Of a stretch of DNA of 64,000 nucleotides, positions 8,436 to 17,311 are shown piece by piece. Source of the DNA: Cytobacillus sp. NJ13 (GTDB lineage Bacteria > Bacillota > Bacilli > Bacillales > Cytobacillaceae); the NCBI GenBank assembly GCA_030348385.1, contig JAUCFP010000006.1, forward strand, positions 930,001 to 994,000, given 5' to 3'. Made by a program: the position numbers and the translations under genes. The notes under the pieces are model-generated. The model was given only the letters and a program-made list of their open reading frames with translations. It did not search any database and was not told the origin of the DNA. Position 1 is the stretch's first letter. Each line of letters begins with the position of its first letter.

Positions 8436-9071
8436 ATGGCTCAAGTTTTGTATATTACAGCACACCCTCATGACGATAAAGTGTCATATAGTATGGCAGC
8501 AGGAAAGGCTTTTATTGATTCATACAAGGAAGCTAATCCAAATGATGAAGTAGTTCACATTGATTTATACAAGGAAAATATCCCGCAAATTGATGTGGAT
8601 GTATTCAGCGGATGGGGCAAACTTCAGTCCGGAAAAGGTTTTGAGGAACTATCAGAAGATGAAAAGGCGAAAGTAGGCCGCTTATCCGAATTAAGCGAAC
8701 AATTCGTTGCAGCCGATAAATTTGTATTCGTTACACCGCTTTGGAACTTCTCATTCCCTCCAGTAATGAAAGCGTATCTTGATTCTGTAGCAGTAGCCGG
8801 CAAAACTTTTAAGTATACGGCAGAAGGCCCAATTGGTTTATTGACTGATAAAAAAGCGATTCACATCCAGGCTCGCGGAGGCATCTATTCCGAAGGACCT
8901 GCAGCAGAGATGGAAATGGGTCACCGCTATTTGACAGTATTAATGCAATTCTTCGGTGTTCCTTCATTCGAGGGTCTATTTGTGGAAGGGCACAACGCAA
9001 TGCCTGATAAAGCTGAAGAAATCAAAGCAGATGCTATTGCACGTGCAAAAGACAAAGCGAAAACATTCTAA
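8436..9071 (+). CDS. azoR: FMN-dependent NADH-azoreductase
   Basis: A 211-residue flavodoxin-fold quinone/azo reductase that uses NADH and FMN in two-electron reductions. It probably protects against quinones and electrophiles. The FMN-binding N-terminal strand-loop ([14 protein letters not shown]) and the [17 protein letters not shown] motif at about residue 105 are characteristic. AGAAAGGTGA lies before ATG 8436. Monocistronic with a strong terminator. No MarR- or thiol-type regulator gene is adjacent. Confidence 0.9.
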   Translation: MAQVLYITAHPHDDKVSYSMAAGKAFIDSYKEANPNDEVVHIDLYKENIPQIDVDVFSGWGKLQSGKGFEELSEDEKAKVGRLSELSEQFVAADKFVFVTPLWNFSFPPVMKAYLDSVAVAGKTFKYTAEGPIGLLTDKKAIHIQARGGIYSEGPAAEMEMGHRYLTVLMQFFGVPSFEGLFVEGHNAMPDKAEEIKADAIARAKDKAKTF

Positions 9072-9075
9072 TCTA

Positions 9076-9105
9076 AAGCAGCGGATTTCCGCTGCTTTTT
9101 CTTAT
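9076..9105 (+). terminator. azoR terminator
   Basis: AAAGCAGCGG/CCGCTGCTTT stem with a short loop and T tail. Confidence 0.88.
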
Positions 9106-9194
9106 GAATTAGGCATATATAAGTAGAGCTCTTGTCCTTGATGAATAGTATAATAAAGGCAATTAAAAAGCTGGGAACGAAAGGAGGGAGATTT

Positions 9195-9794
9195 GTGAAA
9201 ATCTCGGAATTCAGCCCCAGTCATTTAAATGAGGATGCTGTATCCAAGCTGCTATACTTTGGGATTGAAGATAATCTCGATAAAGGGGATTTAATTTTTG
9301 TGCCAGGAAGCAGCAAGGCAGCAGAATATCGGCTTCCTCAAGCCATCAGACTTTATCAAGAAGGCAGGGCTAATAAATTTCTTTTCTCCGGCGGTGTAAA
9401 GTGGCCTGGCTATGAATTGACTGAAGCAGAAATGTTAATGAAAAAAGCAATAGGGTACGGAATTCCTCCAAAAGACCTTTTCATTGAGAATATCTCTCTT
9501 CATACGAAAGAAAATGTGCTTGCCTCTATGCTGGTTATGGATCGTATGTGCGGTCTGGAGAACATATCCAATATCATCATTGTGACGGCGCCTTTTCACA
9601 TGAGAAGGCTGCACATGACATTATTGACGTATATGCCAGAGTGGATTCACTATTCTCTTGTATGTTCTGATGACGGTGCAACCGGGAAGGAACAATGGAT
9701 GCAAAATCCTTATGGGAGAAAAAGAGTGTTTGATGAAGCTGGGAAATTAATTGACTACGTAAAAAAGGGCATTCTAATCGATCTGGAAATATAA
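9195..9794 (+). CDS. YdcF/SanA-like DUF218 protein
   Basis: I place the start at GTG 9195 because AAGGAGGG (9181-9188) lies seven bases upstream; upstream in-frame ATG 9141 and TTG 9132 lack such a site. The 199-residue product has the DUF218 Rossmann-like core: DLIFVPGSS (strand and nucleotide-type loop), KFLFSGG, an ENISLHTKENV segment and IIIVTAPFHMRR. Members are linked to envelope and vancomycin-barrier phenotypes or S-adenosylmethionine binding, but the reaction is not established. No signal peptide is seen, so it is probably cytoplasmic. Confidence 0.75.
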   Translation: MKISEFSPSHLNEDAVSKLLYFGIEDNLDKGDLIFVPGSSKAAEYRLPQAIRLYQEGRANKFLFSGGVKWPGYELTEAEMLMKKAIGYGIPPKDLFIENISLHTKENVLASMLVMDRMCGLENISNIIIVTAPFHMRRLHMTLLTYMPEWIHYSLVCSDDGATGKEQWMQNPYGRKRVFDEAGKLIDYVKKGILIDLEI

Positions 9795-9802
9795 TCTTCA
9801 GG

Positions 9803-9840
9803 AAAAATCCCCGCCAAAAATAAATGGCAGGGATTCTTTT
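9803..9840. terminator. Bidirectional terminator between YdcF-like gene and cwlJ
   Basis: ATCCCCGCCA (9807-9816) pairs with TGGCAGGGAT (9825-9834), with one mismatch. T-rich on both strands; the genes converge here. Confidence 0.75.
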
Positions 9841-10267
9841 AAAATGTATTGTAAATGTTCTCGCATTCTCCCGCTGTAGGCTCATAAAAGCAATGAAGCT
9901 TGAATCTTCCTACTAAAGGCTGATTATACCATGTAGCTGGACAATCTCCCGGCGGCCTGAAATACCATAAAGAAAATTTGGATGGCCAAAGCCGTTCCCC
10001 TCCTACAGCCCTCCGTGCGAGTCTCCTTTCCACTTCTCTCGGCCGCTGATAAAAATAGCCCTTCTGGACAGCTTCAAAAGCATGCGGCTGATAAATCATA
10101 TCCGGAATGGTCCGAATTCCAATGAAATCAGAGCAGTTGGCCCTGATCCTGTTAATTCCCACATTTCCTACCATTAACATGCCCTGCTGGCCTTCTCCTT
10201 CTGCTTCAGCTCGAAGGAGGCGGGCAAGCAAATCTATATCTTGATCACGTGCCTTCACCACTGCCAT
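9839..10267 (-). CDS. cwlJ: Spore cell-wall hydrolase CwlJ
   Basis: Cortex-lytic hydrolase (SleB-like catalytic domain) of the spore coat, needed for germination, notably by Ca-dipicolinate. The 142-residue product from ATG 10267 starts MAVVKARDQDIDLLARLL and contains the family segments RAEAEGEGQQGMLMVGNVG, QPHAFEAV and the C-terminal WYNQP and CENIYNTF. A longer reading from 10318 adds residues absent from known CwlJ; GAGGGTGAG precedes ATG 10267. No signal peptide, as in other CwlJ. The gerQ gene that usually neighbours cwlJ is not adjacent. Its presence implies a spore-former. Confidence 0.93.
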   Translation of the reverse strand: MAVVKARDQDIDLLARLLRAEAEGEGQQGMLMVGNVGINRIRANCSDFIGIRTIPDMIYQPHAFEAVQKGYFYQRPREVERRLARRAVGGERLWPSKFSLWYFRPPGDCPATWYNQPLVGRFKLHCFYEPTAGECENIYNTF

Positions 10268-10401
10268 CTGTCTCACCCTCATTTCCCTATTTTTTATAGG
10301 CTGATATATGGTATGCACAAAAAGGGGAAATGTTAAATACGGGATTTTCCCGCCAGGCTGAACGAACAGAATAATTTAAAGGGGATTTTTACAAACAGCT
10401 T

Positions 10402-11544
10402 TTATTTGGCATAAAAGTTTTCCGTATAATAAGGCAGTGATTTTGAATTAAAAGCAACGCCAACACCTAAAAATTCATAATCGGCACGCAGAATATTTTT
10501 GCGGTGGCCAAGTGAGTTCATTAATCCTTCATGAGCAAAGATACTGCTGAATTGACCGGAAGCAAGGTTTTCGCCGGCGACCATAAATGAAACTTCATCC
10601 GCCTGCATTCTGTCAAAAGGGGATAGGCCCTGCAGGTTGGTATGATCAAAATAATTGTTATCCGCCATATCGCTGCTGTGCTTTCGCGCCGTTTCCTTAA
10701 CCGTTTCATCCCACTCCAGAACAGGAACCCCGTGATTTACTCTCTCGGCATTTGTGATATCGAAAAGCTGATATTCAAATCCTTCCTTTAGAGAGCTGCT
10801 GGCATTGGCATAAAAGGAATCTTTTTGCTCTTCAAGTGATTTGCTGATTATTTGTATGGAAGTTACCGTATTGTCACGATGCTTATCGTAAAATATGGTT
10901 ACATAATTCCCATCCAATTCGTATAAATCATAATCCCGATTCTCTTCGAGCTGATAGATGACAAAGCCCTTTCTCATTTTGTCCAGCGGATCCCCAAGCT
11001 GCTGAAAAACTGAAGACTTTGGCGTTCCATAGGCTATCTCTTTTGATGAAGAAATCAAATCCTGATTAGTATAGATACCTGCAGCTTTCTCTTGCTTGTC
11101 ATAAGCGACCATTACAAAATTTTGATATTGATCATGATAAGCATGCCAGTCTGTTCCAAATTCATTTGCGGAGGAACGTTTCGAGGAGCCGAGCTTGCTC
11201 TCTATTTCCGACTTCTCATCGCCAATTTCTATATTATGAATAGAAAAGGTTTGCTCTTCAGGAGCTTCCAAAACAGGCTTTTTGGCTTTATCCTCTGTAG
11301 TTTCATTTTCGTCACCGGTATATTGCCCGATTGTCTGAAGGAATTCATCTGCCCAGTTTTGTGCCTCTTCCATCACACCATTTATAATAGCCAGCACTTC
11401 TTCATTGTCTTTAAAAAGCTGAATATCAGATTTTATATAATCAATTACAGTTCCTGAATTAGATTCATCTGCCAATTTCCCTTCTGGCTGTGAAAAGACG
11501 AAACCGATAAATAACAGGATAAAAATAAATAAAAACTTCCTCAA
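10402..11544 (-). CDS. Secreted CAP-domain protein with CAP-associated domain (YlbC-like)
   Basis: 380 residues from TTG 11544, chosen because GGGAGGA sits six bases upstream; the longer reading adds residues before the signal peptide. The N-terminus is a signal peptide or anchor (RKFLFIFILLFIGFVF). It is followed by a variable linker, a CAP-associated N domain (about 105-235; repeated YxxYQLEENRDYDLYELDG-like strands) and a C-terminal SCP/CAP domain with NAERVNHGVPVLEWDETV, HSSDMADNNYFDHT and GHRKNILRADYEFLGVGV. CAP proteins of Bacillus are extracellular and often sporulation-linked; the biochemical role is unknown. A second CAP protein is encoded at 60595. Confidence 0.85.
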   Translation of the reverse strand: MRKFLFIFILLFIGFVFSQPEGKLADESNSGTVIDYIKSDIQLFKDNEEVLAIINGVMEEAQNWADEFLQTIGQYTGDENETTEDKAKKPVLEAPEEQTFSIHNIEIGDEKSEIESKLGSSKRSSANEFGTDWHAYHDQYQNFVMVAYDKQEKAAGIYTNQDLISSSKEIAYGTPKSSVFQQLGDPLDKMRKGFVIYQLEENRDYDLYELDGNYVTIFYDKHRDNTVTSIQIISKSLEEQKDSFYANASSSLKEGFEYQLFDITNAERVNHGVPVLEWDETVKETARKHSSDMADNNYFDHTNLQGLSPFDRMQADEVSFMVAGENLASGQFSSIFAHEGLMNSLGHRKNILRADYEFLGVGVAFNSKSLPYYTENFYAK

Positions 11545-11776
11545 TAAATCTCCTCCCATATACCTTTCAACCCATATCAAAGGTATGCCCATTCATTATA
11601 AGATTTAAAAATGCGGAATTGCAAAACATTGATGCCTTCCTTATTTTTCTACCCTGTTTAGCATATTCTCTAACGCTTTTGGCTGCGCGATTAGATATTT
11701 TCCGTTTTTAAAAGGATAGTTTGGGTAACATAATTATAAAAATGAATAGATGGATAGCTGCTGCAAAGGGGGAAGC

Positions 11777-12604
11777 ATGTTGAAATTAACACCGGAACAA
11801 AGAATTGAACTCCATGGTTTTAATAATTTGACGAAATCACTCAGCTTTAATATGTATGATGTCTGTTATACAAAGACGAGGGAAGAGCGTGAAGCCTATA
11901 TAGATTATATTGATGAAGAATACAGTGCGGAGCGGCTTACAAAGATTTTAAAGAATGTTTCGGACATCATTGGTGCCCATGTCTTAAATGTGGCACAGCA
12001 GGATTATGTGCCACAAGGTGCAAGTGTGACCGTCCTGGTATCTGAAGGACCGGTAGTAGAAGTCCCGGATGAATCTTATGATGAATCTCCTGGCCCGCTG
12101 CCTGATAATGTAGTCATGCAGCTGGATAAAAGCCATATTACCGTCCATACCTATCCTGAATATCATCCCGACGAAGGAATCAGCACATTCAGGGCCGATA
12201 TTGATGTATCAACATGCGGAGAAATCTCCCCGCTAAAAGCCCTTAATTACCTCATCCATTCCTTTGATACGGACATCATGACAATCGACTACAGAGTGAG
12301 GGGATTTACACGGGACACGGACGGAAAAAAACTCTATATCGACCATGACATCAGTTCAATCCAAAATTATATTCCTGAAGAAGTAAAAGAAGATTTTGAT
12401 ATGATCGATGTGAATATTTATCAGGCTCACACCTTTCACACAAAATGTAAAATAAGGGATTTTGATTTAGATAATTATTTATTTGGATACACGAAGGAAA
12501 AGCTTGATCCCGAGGAAGCAGAAGAGATCACTGAACGGCTTATTACGGAGATGGACGAAATTTTTTACGGGAAAAATATTAAACCCGGTTCTATAGCAGA
12601 ATAA
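11777..12604 (+). CDS. speD: S-adenosylmethionine decarboxylase proenzyme, E. coli type
   Basis: Pyruvoyl enzyme that decarboxylates S-adenosylmethionine to supply the aminopropyl donor for spermidine. ATG 11777 follows AAAGGGGGAA. The 275-residue length matches the long E. coli type (about 264), not the 125-residue SpeH of B. subtilis. The autocleavage site is K118-S119 within [14 protein letters not shown]; downstream are [15 protein letters not shown] and the C-terminal [17 protein letters not shown]. No speE or speA is adjacent. It converges on a small minus-strand frame whose end overlaps the speD stop. Confidence 0.93.
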   Translation: MLKLTPEQRIELHGFNNLTKSLSFNMYDVCYTKTREEREAYIDYIDEEYSAERLTKILKNVSDIIGAHVLNVAQQDYVPQGASVTVLVSEGPVVEVPDESYDESPGPLPDNVVMQLDKSHITVHTYPEYHPDEGISTFRADIDVSTCGEISPLKALNYLIHSFDTDIMTIDYRVRGFTRDTDGKKLYIDHDISSIQNYIPEEVKEDFDMIDVNIYQAHTFHTKCKIRDFDLDNYLFGYTKEKLDPEEAEEITERLITEMDEIFYGKNIKPGSIAE

Positions 12605-12782
12605 ACTTGAAAAGCCTCAGGAATTGGACATCTTTTAATACCCAAACCAAATAGTACCAGATCGAAGGCAAAATTATAACCAGGAGAACAGCATATACTC
12701 CTGGTTCTTTTAATGAAAATATATAAATTAAATGGCACAACCCAAAAATAATCACATAATCTATTTCCAGAACTCCCACCAT
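12591..12782 (-). CDS. Possible small two-TM membrane protein
   Basis: A 63-codon frame (ATG 12782, or GTG nine codons in) encoding two hydrophobic helices separated by a KEPG turn, ending in a short basic tail. It overlaps the 3' end of the MerR-like gene by 22 bp, which would allow translational coupling, and overlaps the speD stop by 14 bp. No good ribosome site is visible. Coherent membrane topology argues for a gene, but proof is lacking. Confidence 0.4.
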   Translation of the reverse strand: MVGVLEIDYVIIFGLCHLIYIFSLKEPGVYAVLLVIILPSIWYYLVWVLKDVQFLRLFKFILL

Positions 12783-13696
12783 TTTTTCTCGGGTTCCTGT
12801 GCAGCAGCCGCGCTTCGGAATGAGACGATCATATCCTGAAAAACTTCTTCCCGCTGCTTTACCTCATGCCAGTATTGTTCCCGTTCTTTATTAATTGTAT
12901 CGATATAAATTTCTCTGTCTGTGTTTAACGTTTCAATCAGCGAGCTGATTTCGGTGCTGGTCACCTCAGCAGAAGATGAAATGTAATGAATCATGGTTTT
13001 GAACTCTTCAGAAGACGCTTCCGAGGATTCTGCCAGCTTGTTTGTCAAATGATGAATTTGATCTGAAGTACGTTTCGTACTTTTCGCAACTCTTTTCGAA
13101 AGAGTTCCGAACGCTTCGGAAGTATTCTCAGAAGACTGCACAATCCTTGCGCCTAGTGATTCAATTTCCTCTTTCGTTTTTTCTCCTGATTTATAGATCG
13201 AATCCGACAAGCTTTTAACAGTATGCAAAGATCCTTTGCTAATTTCTTTTTTCACTTCGTCTAAAACTTCCTTTCGAACGCCGCTGCGAATTTCATTTCT
13301 GACATCTGCAATTAAACTGTCCCTGAAACTATCCATCAATGCCATGAACTGTTTGGAGTCCATGACAGCCTGATTCTCTGTATGTAATGCTGTTTCCTGA
13401 TTTATTTCCGCCAAGGATGTTTCATTTGCTTCTGAACCGGTTTCAAAAGCAAAGTCCATATGTTTTTGCATTAATTCACGGATCATATCCTTGCTTAAAT
13501 TTTTATCGCGCATCTGCTTAACCTTTTCAAGCAATCCAATTTCATGGTCTGTATAAAATCGGGCTCCCTGTTTTGACCGGGGAATCATCAAAAGTCCATT
13601 TAAATCCTTTTCCCATTGCCTTAGTGTTCCAGGAGGCACATTCAGCATTTTCGAAACCTCTTTAATTGTATAAGCTTTCATATATTGCGTATCCAT
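12761..13696 (-). CDS. MerR-type HTH protein with long coiled coil and aromatic C-terminal tail
   Basis: 311 residues from ATG 13696 (GAAAGGG upstream). Residues about 5-75 form a MerR-like winged helix (YTIKEVSKMLNVPPGTLRQWE, then a GARFYTDHEI wing). The rest is helical and charged, with repeated SxExTSEEF/SSENTSEAF heptads typical of coiled coil to about residue 295. The tail is KKWWEFWK, seen in DUF3967-type proteins. The architecture recalls RacA-like DNA-binding proteins that anchor DNA through the coiled coil and C-terminus, but homology to RacA is not claimed. Partner and DNA site unknown. Confidence 0.7.
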   Translation of the reverse strand: MDTQYMKAYTIKEVSKMLNVPPGTLRQWEKDLNGLLMIPRSKQGARFYTDHEIGLLEKVKQMRDKNLSKDMIRELMQKHMDFAFETGSEANETSLAEINQETALHTENQAVMDSKQFMALMDSFRDSLIADVRNEIRSGVRKEVLDEVKKEISKGSLHTVKSLSDSIYKSGEKTKEEIESLGARIVQSSENTSEAFGTLSKRVAKSTKRTSDQIHHLTNKLAESSEASSEEFKTMIHYISSSAEVTSTEISSLIETLNTDREIYIDTINKEREQYWHEVKQREEVFQDMIVSFRSAAAAQEPEKKWWEFWK

Positions 13697-13995
13697 TTTA
13701 CTCAGCCCTTTCATAAAAAATAGATTCTGAAACATTCGGATGCCAGTTCCGAAACAACTTCTAACTAACTATTCAGCATGATATCCCGTTTTTTCCTGCC
13801 GCTTGACAAAAGCTATCAAAAGAAGACGATATTCATCAGAAAAAAGCAAAAAGGAGCCATTCTGACAAAAAACATGAAGAATTTGACAGCCAGCAAGCTA
13901 TTTGTCATATCAGGGCGGCTATGTCAAAATGGAAGTTGAGTTTAGGAGACTAGAATGTTATTAAAAACATCGAGATTAAGAGGGAGCAGGTTAAA

Positions 13996-14748
13996 TTGGG
14001 TAATAGAATTATTGCTTTGTCTGTTGCTGCCGGGGTTGGTTTGACGCTGACCTTTGGAAGCATAAAGATGGGGAGCGGTGAGCCGTCTAAACAAAAAGAA
14101 ATTCACTATAGTGCAGTTCCGCATGCAGAGGCAAACCATGTACCGATTGTGAAGCAGGAAATTCAGAAGAAATCCGTTCTCCTGGATGTGCCCTTGTACA
14201 ATCAAATGGATAGTCCCCGTCTGTATAATGGGTGTGAGATTACTAGTTTAGCAATGATTATAAGTTATGAAGGCATTCAGGTATCTAAAAATAAATTAGC
14301 ACAGGAAATTAAACGGGTCCCGCTTAGGTATAGCGGAGGTGAATACGGGAATCCCAATGAAGGCTTTGTCGGCAACATGGAGGATGGCCCAGGATTAGGC
14401 GTTTATCAGGGGCCGATTTTCGAAGTGGCGAAAAAGTATTTTCCTGAACGTGCTGAGAATCTGACTGGCAAACCATTTGATGTGGTGCTTGAAAAAATTG
14501 CAGAAGGATCGCCGGTCTGGATTATTACAACTGCAAGCCTATCGCCCGCAGCATCCTTCGAAACCTGGAATACACCGGGCGGGCCAGTCGATGTGACATT
14601 CCAAATGCATAGTGTTGCAATTACCGGATATGACGAGGAATATATCTATATTAACGACCCGTATGGCACAAAAAATAAAAAGGTGCCCAAACAGCAGTTT
14701 ATAGAAGCCTGGGAGCTAATGGGATCACAGGCCATTGTCATTAACTAG
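13996..14748 (+). CDS. Secreted C39-like cysteine protease family protein (YvpB-like)
   Basis: A 250-residue protein from TTG 13996 with an N-terminal hydrophobic export segment (5-22), a short linker and a peptidase C39-like domain. The segment YNGCEITSLAMI (near 77) carries the catalytic Cys, HSVAITGYDEEYIYINDPYG supplies the His and Asp, matching PF13529 proteins. An overlapping ATG frame with a strong AGGAGA site starts at 13955 and ends at about 14044, so the true N-terminus is uncertain. Substrate unknown. The gene's downstream terminator is split by the IS. Confidence 0.75.
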   Translation: MGNRIIALSVAAGVGLTLTFGSIKMGSGEPSKQKEIHYSAVPHAEANHVPIVKQEIQKKSVLLDVPLYNQMDSPRLYNGCEITSLAMIISYEGIQVSKNKLAQEIKRVPLRYSGGEYGNPNEGFVGNMEDGPGLGVYQGPIFEVAKKYFPERAENLTGKPFDVVLEKIAEGSPVWIITTASLSPAASFETWNTPGGPVDVTFQMHSVAITGYDEEYIYINDPYGTKNKKVPKQQFIEAWELMGSQAIVIN

Positions 14749-14858
14749 CATAATAGCAAAAGAAGGGGCTGCCGCTTTGATATTATCCCCTCTAAGTAGA
14801 CAGTGTAAAAAGACCATCATAAAAAATGGTGATACACTTAACTTGGAGGGGATTTTTC

Positions 14859-15221
14859 ATGGGGAAAACAGGAAGAACGTATCAAAAATATACAGAAGAT
14901 TTTAAAATAAGAGCAGTAAACCTATACAAAGAAGGAAACAAAAGTTACCGAACAGTATCGGAAGAGCTAGGTCTTCGAAGTCCAACCCAATTAAAGAAAT
15001 GGGTTATGAAATTTAATCAGGGAGAGTCCTTTGAAGATTTAAGGGGACGTGCAGGCGGTAACACAGACAGTAATCCACTTAAAGGGCGCCCCAGAACGAA
15101 CTTTAAAAGTATCCAAGAGGAAAGGGATTATTATAAAGCTCAGGTTGAATACCTAAAAAAGCGGTATCCAAATCTACACGAGGAGGGATCATCCCAAAAG
15201 CAGAACGATTCGAAATCATAA
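14859..15221 (+). CDS. IS3-family transposase OrfA
   Basis: 120-residue DNA-binding subunit, starting at ATG 14859 after TTGGAGGGG. It has an N-terminal helix-turn-helix (YTEDFKIRAVNLYKEGN, then YRTVSEELGL and PTQLKKWV) and a C-terminal leucine-zipper-like helix (EERDYYKAQVEYLKKRY). A perfect A_AAA_AAG heptamer at 15155-15161 in this frame allows -1 frameshifting into orfB to make the full transposase. Confidence 0.92.
   Translation: MGKTGRTYQKYTEDFKIRAVNLYKEGNKSYRTVSEELGLRSPTQLKKWVMKFNQGESFEDLRGRAGGNTDSNPLKGRPRTNFKSIQEERDYYKAQVEYLKKRYPNLHEEGSSQKQNDSKS
15155..15161 (+). promoter_or_regulatory. Programmed -1 frameshift site
   Basis: A AAA AAG in the orfA frame; slippage by -1 reads straight into the orfB frame, the standard IS3 arrangement. 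Confidence 0.8.
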
Positions 15222-16054
15222 ACGAACTAAGTGGTATTTACCCTATCGCTTGGTTAGCTGAGATTGCGCAAGTCTCAAGATCAGGTTATTATAAGTGGCT
15301 TAAAACGACCTCCCTTAGGGAGGACAGGCAGACCAAAGAATATCTAATAAAATCACATATTATGGCTATTCATCATACATACCCTTTTTATGGTTACCCT
15401 CGTATGAAAATAGCTCTTAAAGACGAAGGATTTCATATTAATCATAAGAAGGTATATCGATTAATGACTGATATGAATATTCGAGCTGAAATTAGGAAGA
15501 AGCGAAACTTCTTCGGAAGGAAGCCTTCCGTTATTTACTCAAACTTATTAAACCGTAACTTTAAGGCTCTAAAACCAGATGAGAAATACGTAACAGACAT
15601 TACGTATATTCAAGTTGGAGATTCATTTTATTACCTTTCCGTTATACTCGATCTTTATAACAATGAGGTTTTAGCCTGGAATATTTCAAAGAGAAATGAC
15701 TTAGAATTGGTCCTTAATACAATCGATCTATTAACACAAAAAAGAAACGTGTATGGTGCGATCCTGCATTCAGATCAAGGCTTCCAATACACGTCTAATC
15801 AATACCACAAAAAGTTAAAGAAAATAGGCATTCAAGGCAGCCATTCTCGCAAAGGAAACTGCCTCGATAATGCCTGTATTGAGTCTTTCTTCTCTCATCT
15901 AAAGACAGAGAAGCTATATCGATCACAGTTTAAAACAGAAAAAGAATTAATTCAAATACTTGAAGAATACATGTATCTCTATAACTATAAAAGATTCCAG
16001 AAAAAACTAAACCAGTGTGCTCCGGTTGAATACCGACTCACACTGGCTGCTTAG
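15162..16054 (+). CDS. IS3-family transposase OrfB (expressed as OrfAB by -1 frameshift)
   Basis: Integrase-type catalytic half. The frame is open from the slippery site, so the first ATG at 15362 underestimates it. It has an HTH_21-like segment (HHTYPFYGYPRMKIAL, HINHKKVYRLM) then the rve core with catalytic D in YVTDITY, D in LHSDQGFQYTS and E in DNACIESFFSHLK. The C-terminus has the usual YNYKRFQKKLNQCAPVEYR. No internal stop or frameshift other than the programmed one. Confidence 0.9.
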
Positions 16055-16109
16055 TCTTTTTTAAGGTTGTCTACTTGACAGGGGTAAGACCACTTGCAGT
16101 CCCTTCTTT

Positions 16110-17171
16110 TTAGCTTGAGGATGCCAATTTCTCATACTTTAAAAAAATCCATTTTAAAAATGGAGGTACTACAAAGAAGATAAAAAACAGCCGAAATAGC
16201 TGATAGCCTGTTACTATGGCTAAGTCGGCGCCGGTTTCATGGGCCATTATGGCCATTTGATCCATTCCTCCGGGTGCCAGGCTCAAAAAGCTGGTGGCAG
16301 GTGAAAGGTGAAAAAAGTGCATAATCATAAAACTAAGCAGCACCGAACCCGTAATGAGCAGCAGGCCGCTTAAGGCAGCCAATGAAATGGTTTTGAGTTT
16401 ATTGGCCAGCTTTTCCGGCTTCATCATCATGCCGATGTGGGCCCCGATTAATAGCTGTGATAAATCCAAAACAGCTGGCGGGAGTTCAGGTCCATTTATA
16501 CCGGAAATGACAAGAGCCGCGGTTCCCATAATCGGACCGAGCAAGTACGGCGTAGGGAGCCTCAGGCGTTTGCTTAGGATAATGCCAGCGGCTGAAACGA
16601 AGACAAACAGGAAAATATCAGGGAATAAATCTCTCCATAGAGGTTCTGCAGCTTCAAAACCTGGACCACTAGATACATTCAGCCAAGGTCCGAATACTAG
16701 TACAGGGACGATGAAGATAATCATCGTCAGCCGTGCGACCTGCATAAAGGTAACAACCGTGATATCGATTCCTTTGACTTCCTCTGCCAGAAGAATCATT
16801 TGTGACAGACCTCCGGGAATACTGCCGATCAAAACTGTCGGATAGTCGATGCCCATTAATTTCGCAATGAGAAATGCAGATATGGCGCTAAAGAGAACCA
16901 TGCAAACGGTAACGAGCAAAATAAAAGGGAGCTTCTGAAGGATAAGCAGGACCGCTTCCTGTGTAAAAGAAAGGCCGATGCTGTATCCGACGAGGATAAT
17001 CCCGCCATCGCGAAATCCGGCAGGCCAATAAAACGGAATCCTGCTGAGCCTGCTTCCAATCATAACGGCAGTCAATGCACCAAGCAAAAAGGCGACCGGA
17101 ATATGCAGCAAAGAAAATAATACTGCACCCAATACAGCAGTAAAAAATGTGATTAATAAATTCTTATTCAC
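16110..17171 (-). CDS. AbrB-family membrane protein (ammonia monooxygenase-like name)
   Basis: 353-residue polytopic membrane protein with two homologous halves of about five helices, each carrying a glycine-rich GxxxGGLSQM or PGGMDQMA motif (near 125 and 300). This internal duplication is typical of the PF05145 family. Despite database names such as ammonia monooxygenase or AbrB regulator, the family is a putative transporter unrelated to the AbrB DNA-binding protein; no substrate is established. ATG 17171 follows AGAAGG. Its terminator is the one broken by the IS. Confidence 0.8.
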   Translation of the reverse strand: MNKNLLITFFTAVLGAVLFSLLHIPVAFLLGALTAVMIGSRLSRIPFYWPAGFRDGGIILVGYSIGLSFTQEAVLLILQKLPFILLVTVCMVLFSAISAFLIAKLMGIDYPTVLIGSIPGGLSQMILLAEEVKGIDITVVTFMQVARLTMIIFIVPVLVFGPWLNVSSGPGFEAAEPLWRDLFPDIFLFVFVSAAGIILSKRLRLPTPYLLGPIMGTAALVISGINGPELPPAVLDLSQLLIGAHIGMMMKPEKLANKLKTISLAALSGLLLITGSVLLSFMIMHFFHLSPATSFLSLAPGGMDQMAIMAHETGADLAIVTGYQLFRLFFIFFVVPPFLKWIFLKYEKLASSS

Positions 17172-17311
17172 AATAAAACCTTCTTTTATTTAGTATACCT
17201 AAAGATATTTATACCATATAAAAACAATGAATGAATTACAAGTTTTATAAAATCATATGTTTTCATACAATTTATTAAAGAGAAGATCATTTTATAGAAG
17301 GGGGACTAACC

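Larger units (their letters stand above)
14778..16092 (+). mobile_element. Complete IS3-family insertion sequence (IS150-like group), 1315 bp
   Basis: Left end TGATATTATCCCC and right end, read inward, TGGTCTTACCCC form imperfect terminal inverted repeats that continue with a shared AAGTAGACA. Both ends are TG/CA. The flanks carry an identical 3-bp target duplication, CTT (14775-14777 and 16093-16095). Inside are orfA and an orfB in the -1 frame, joined by a slippery A6G. Both frames are intact, suggesting a recent, perhaps active copy. Confidence 0.9.
14758..16110. terminator. Bidirectional terminator split by the IS
   Basis: AAAAGAAGGGGCTGC (14758-14772) and GCAGTCCCTTCTTTT (16096-16110) are complementary at 14 of 15 positions. 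Without the IS and one CTT copy they form a hairpin with a five-base loop, CGCTT, between convergent genes. The insertion separates the arms by 1.3 kb. Confidence 0.75.

Noticed and set aside
15362..16054. OrfB starting at ATG 15362 as a separate truncated protein
   Set aside because: The -1 frame is open back to the A6G heptamer and carries conserved residues upstream of 15362, so the product is the OrfAB fusion.
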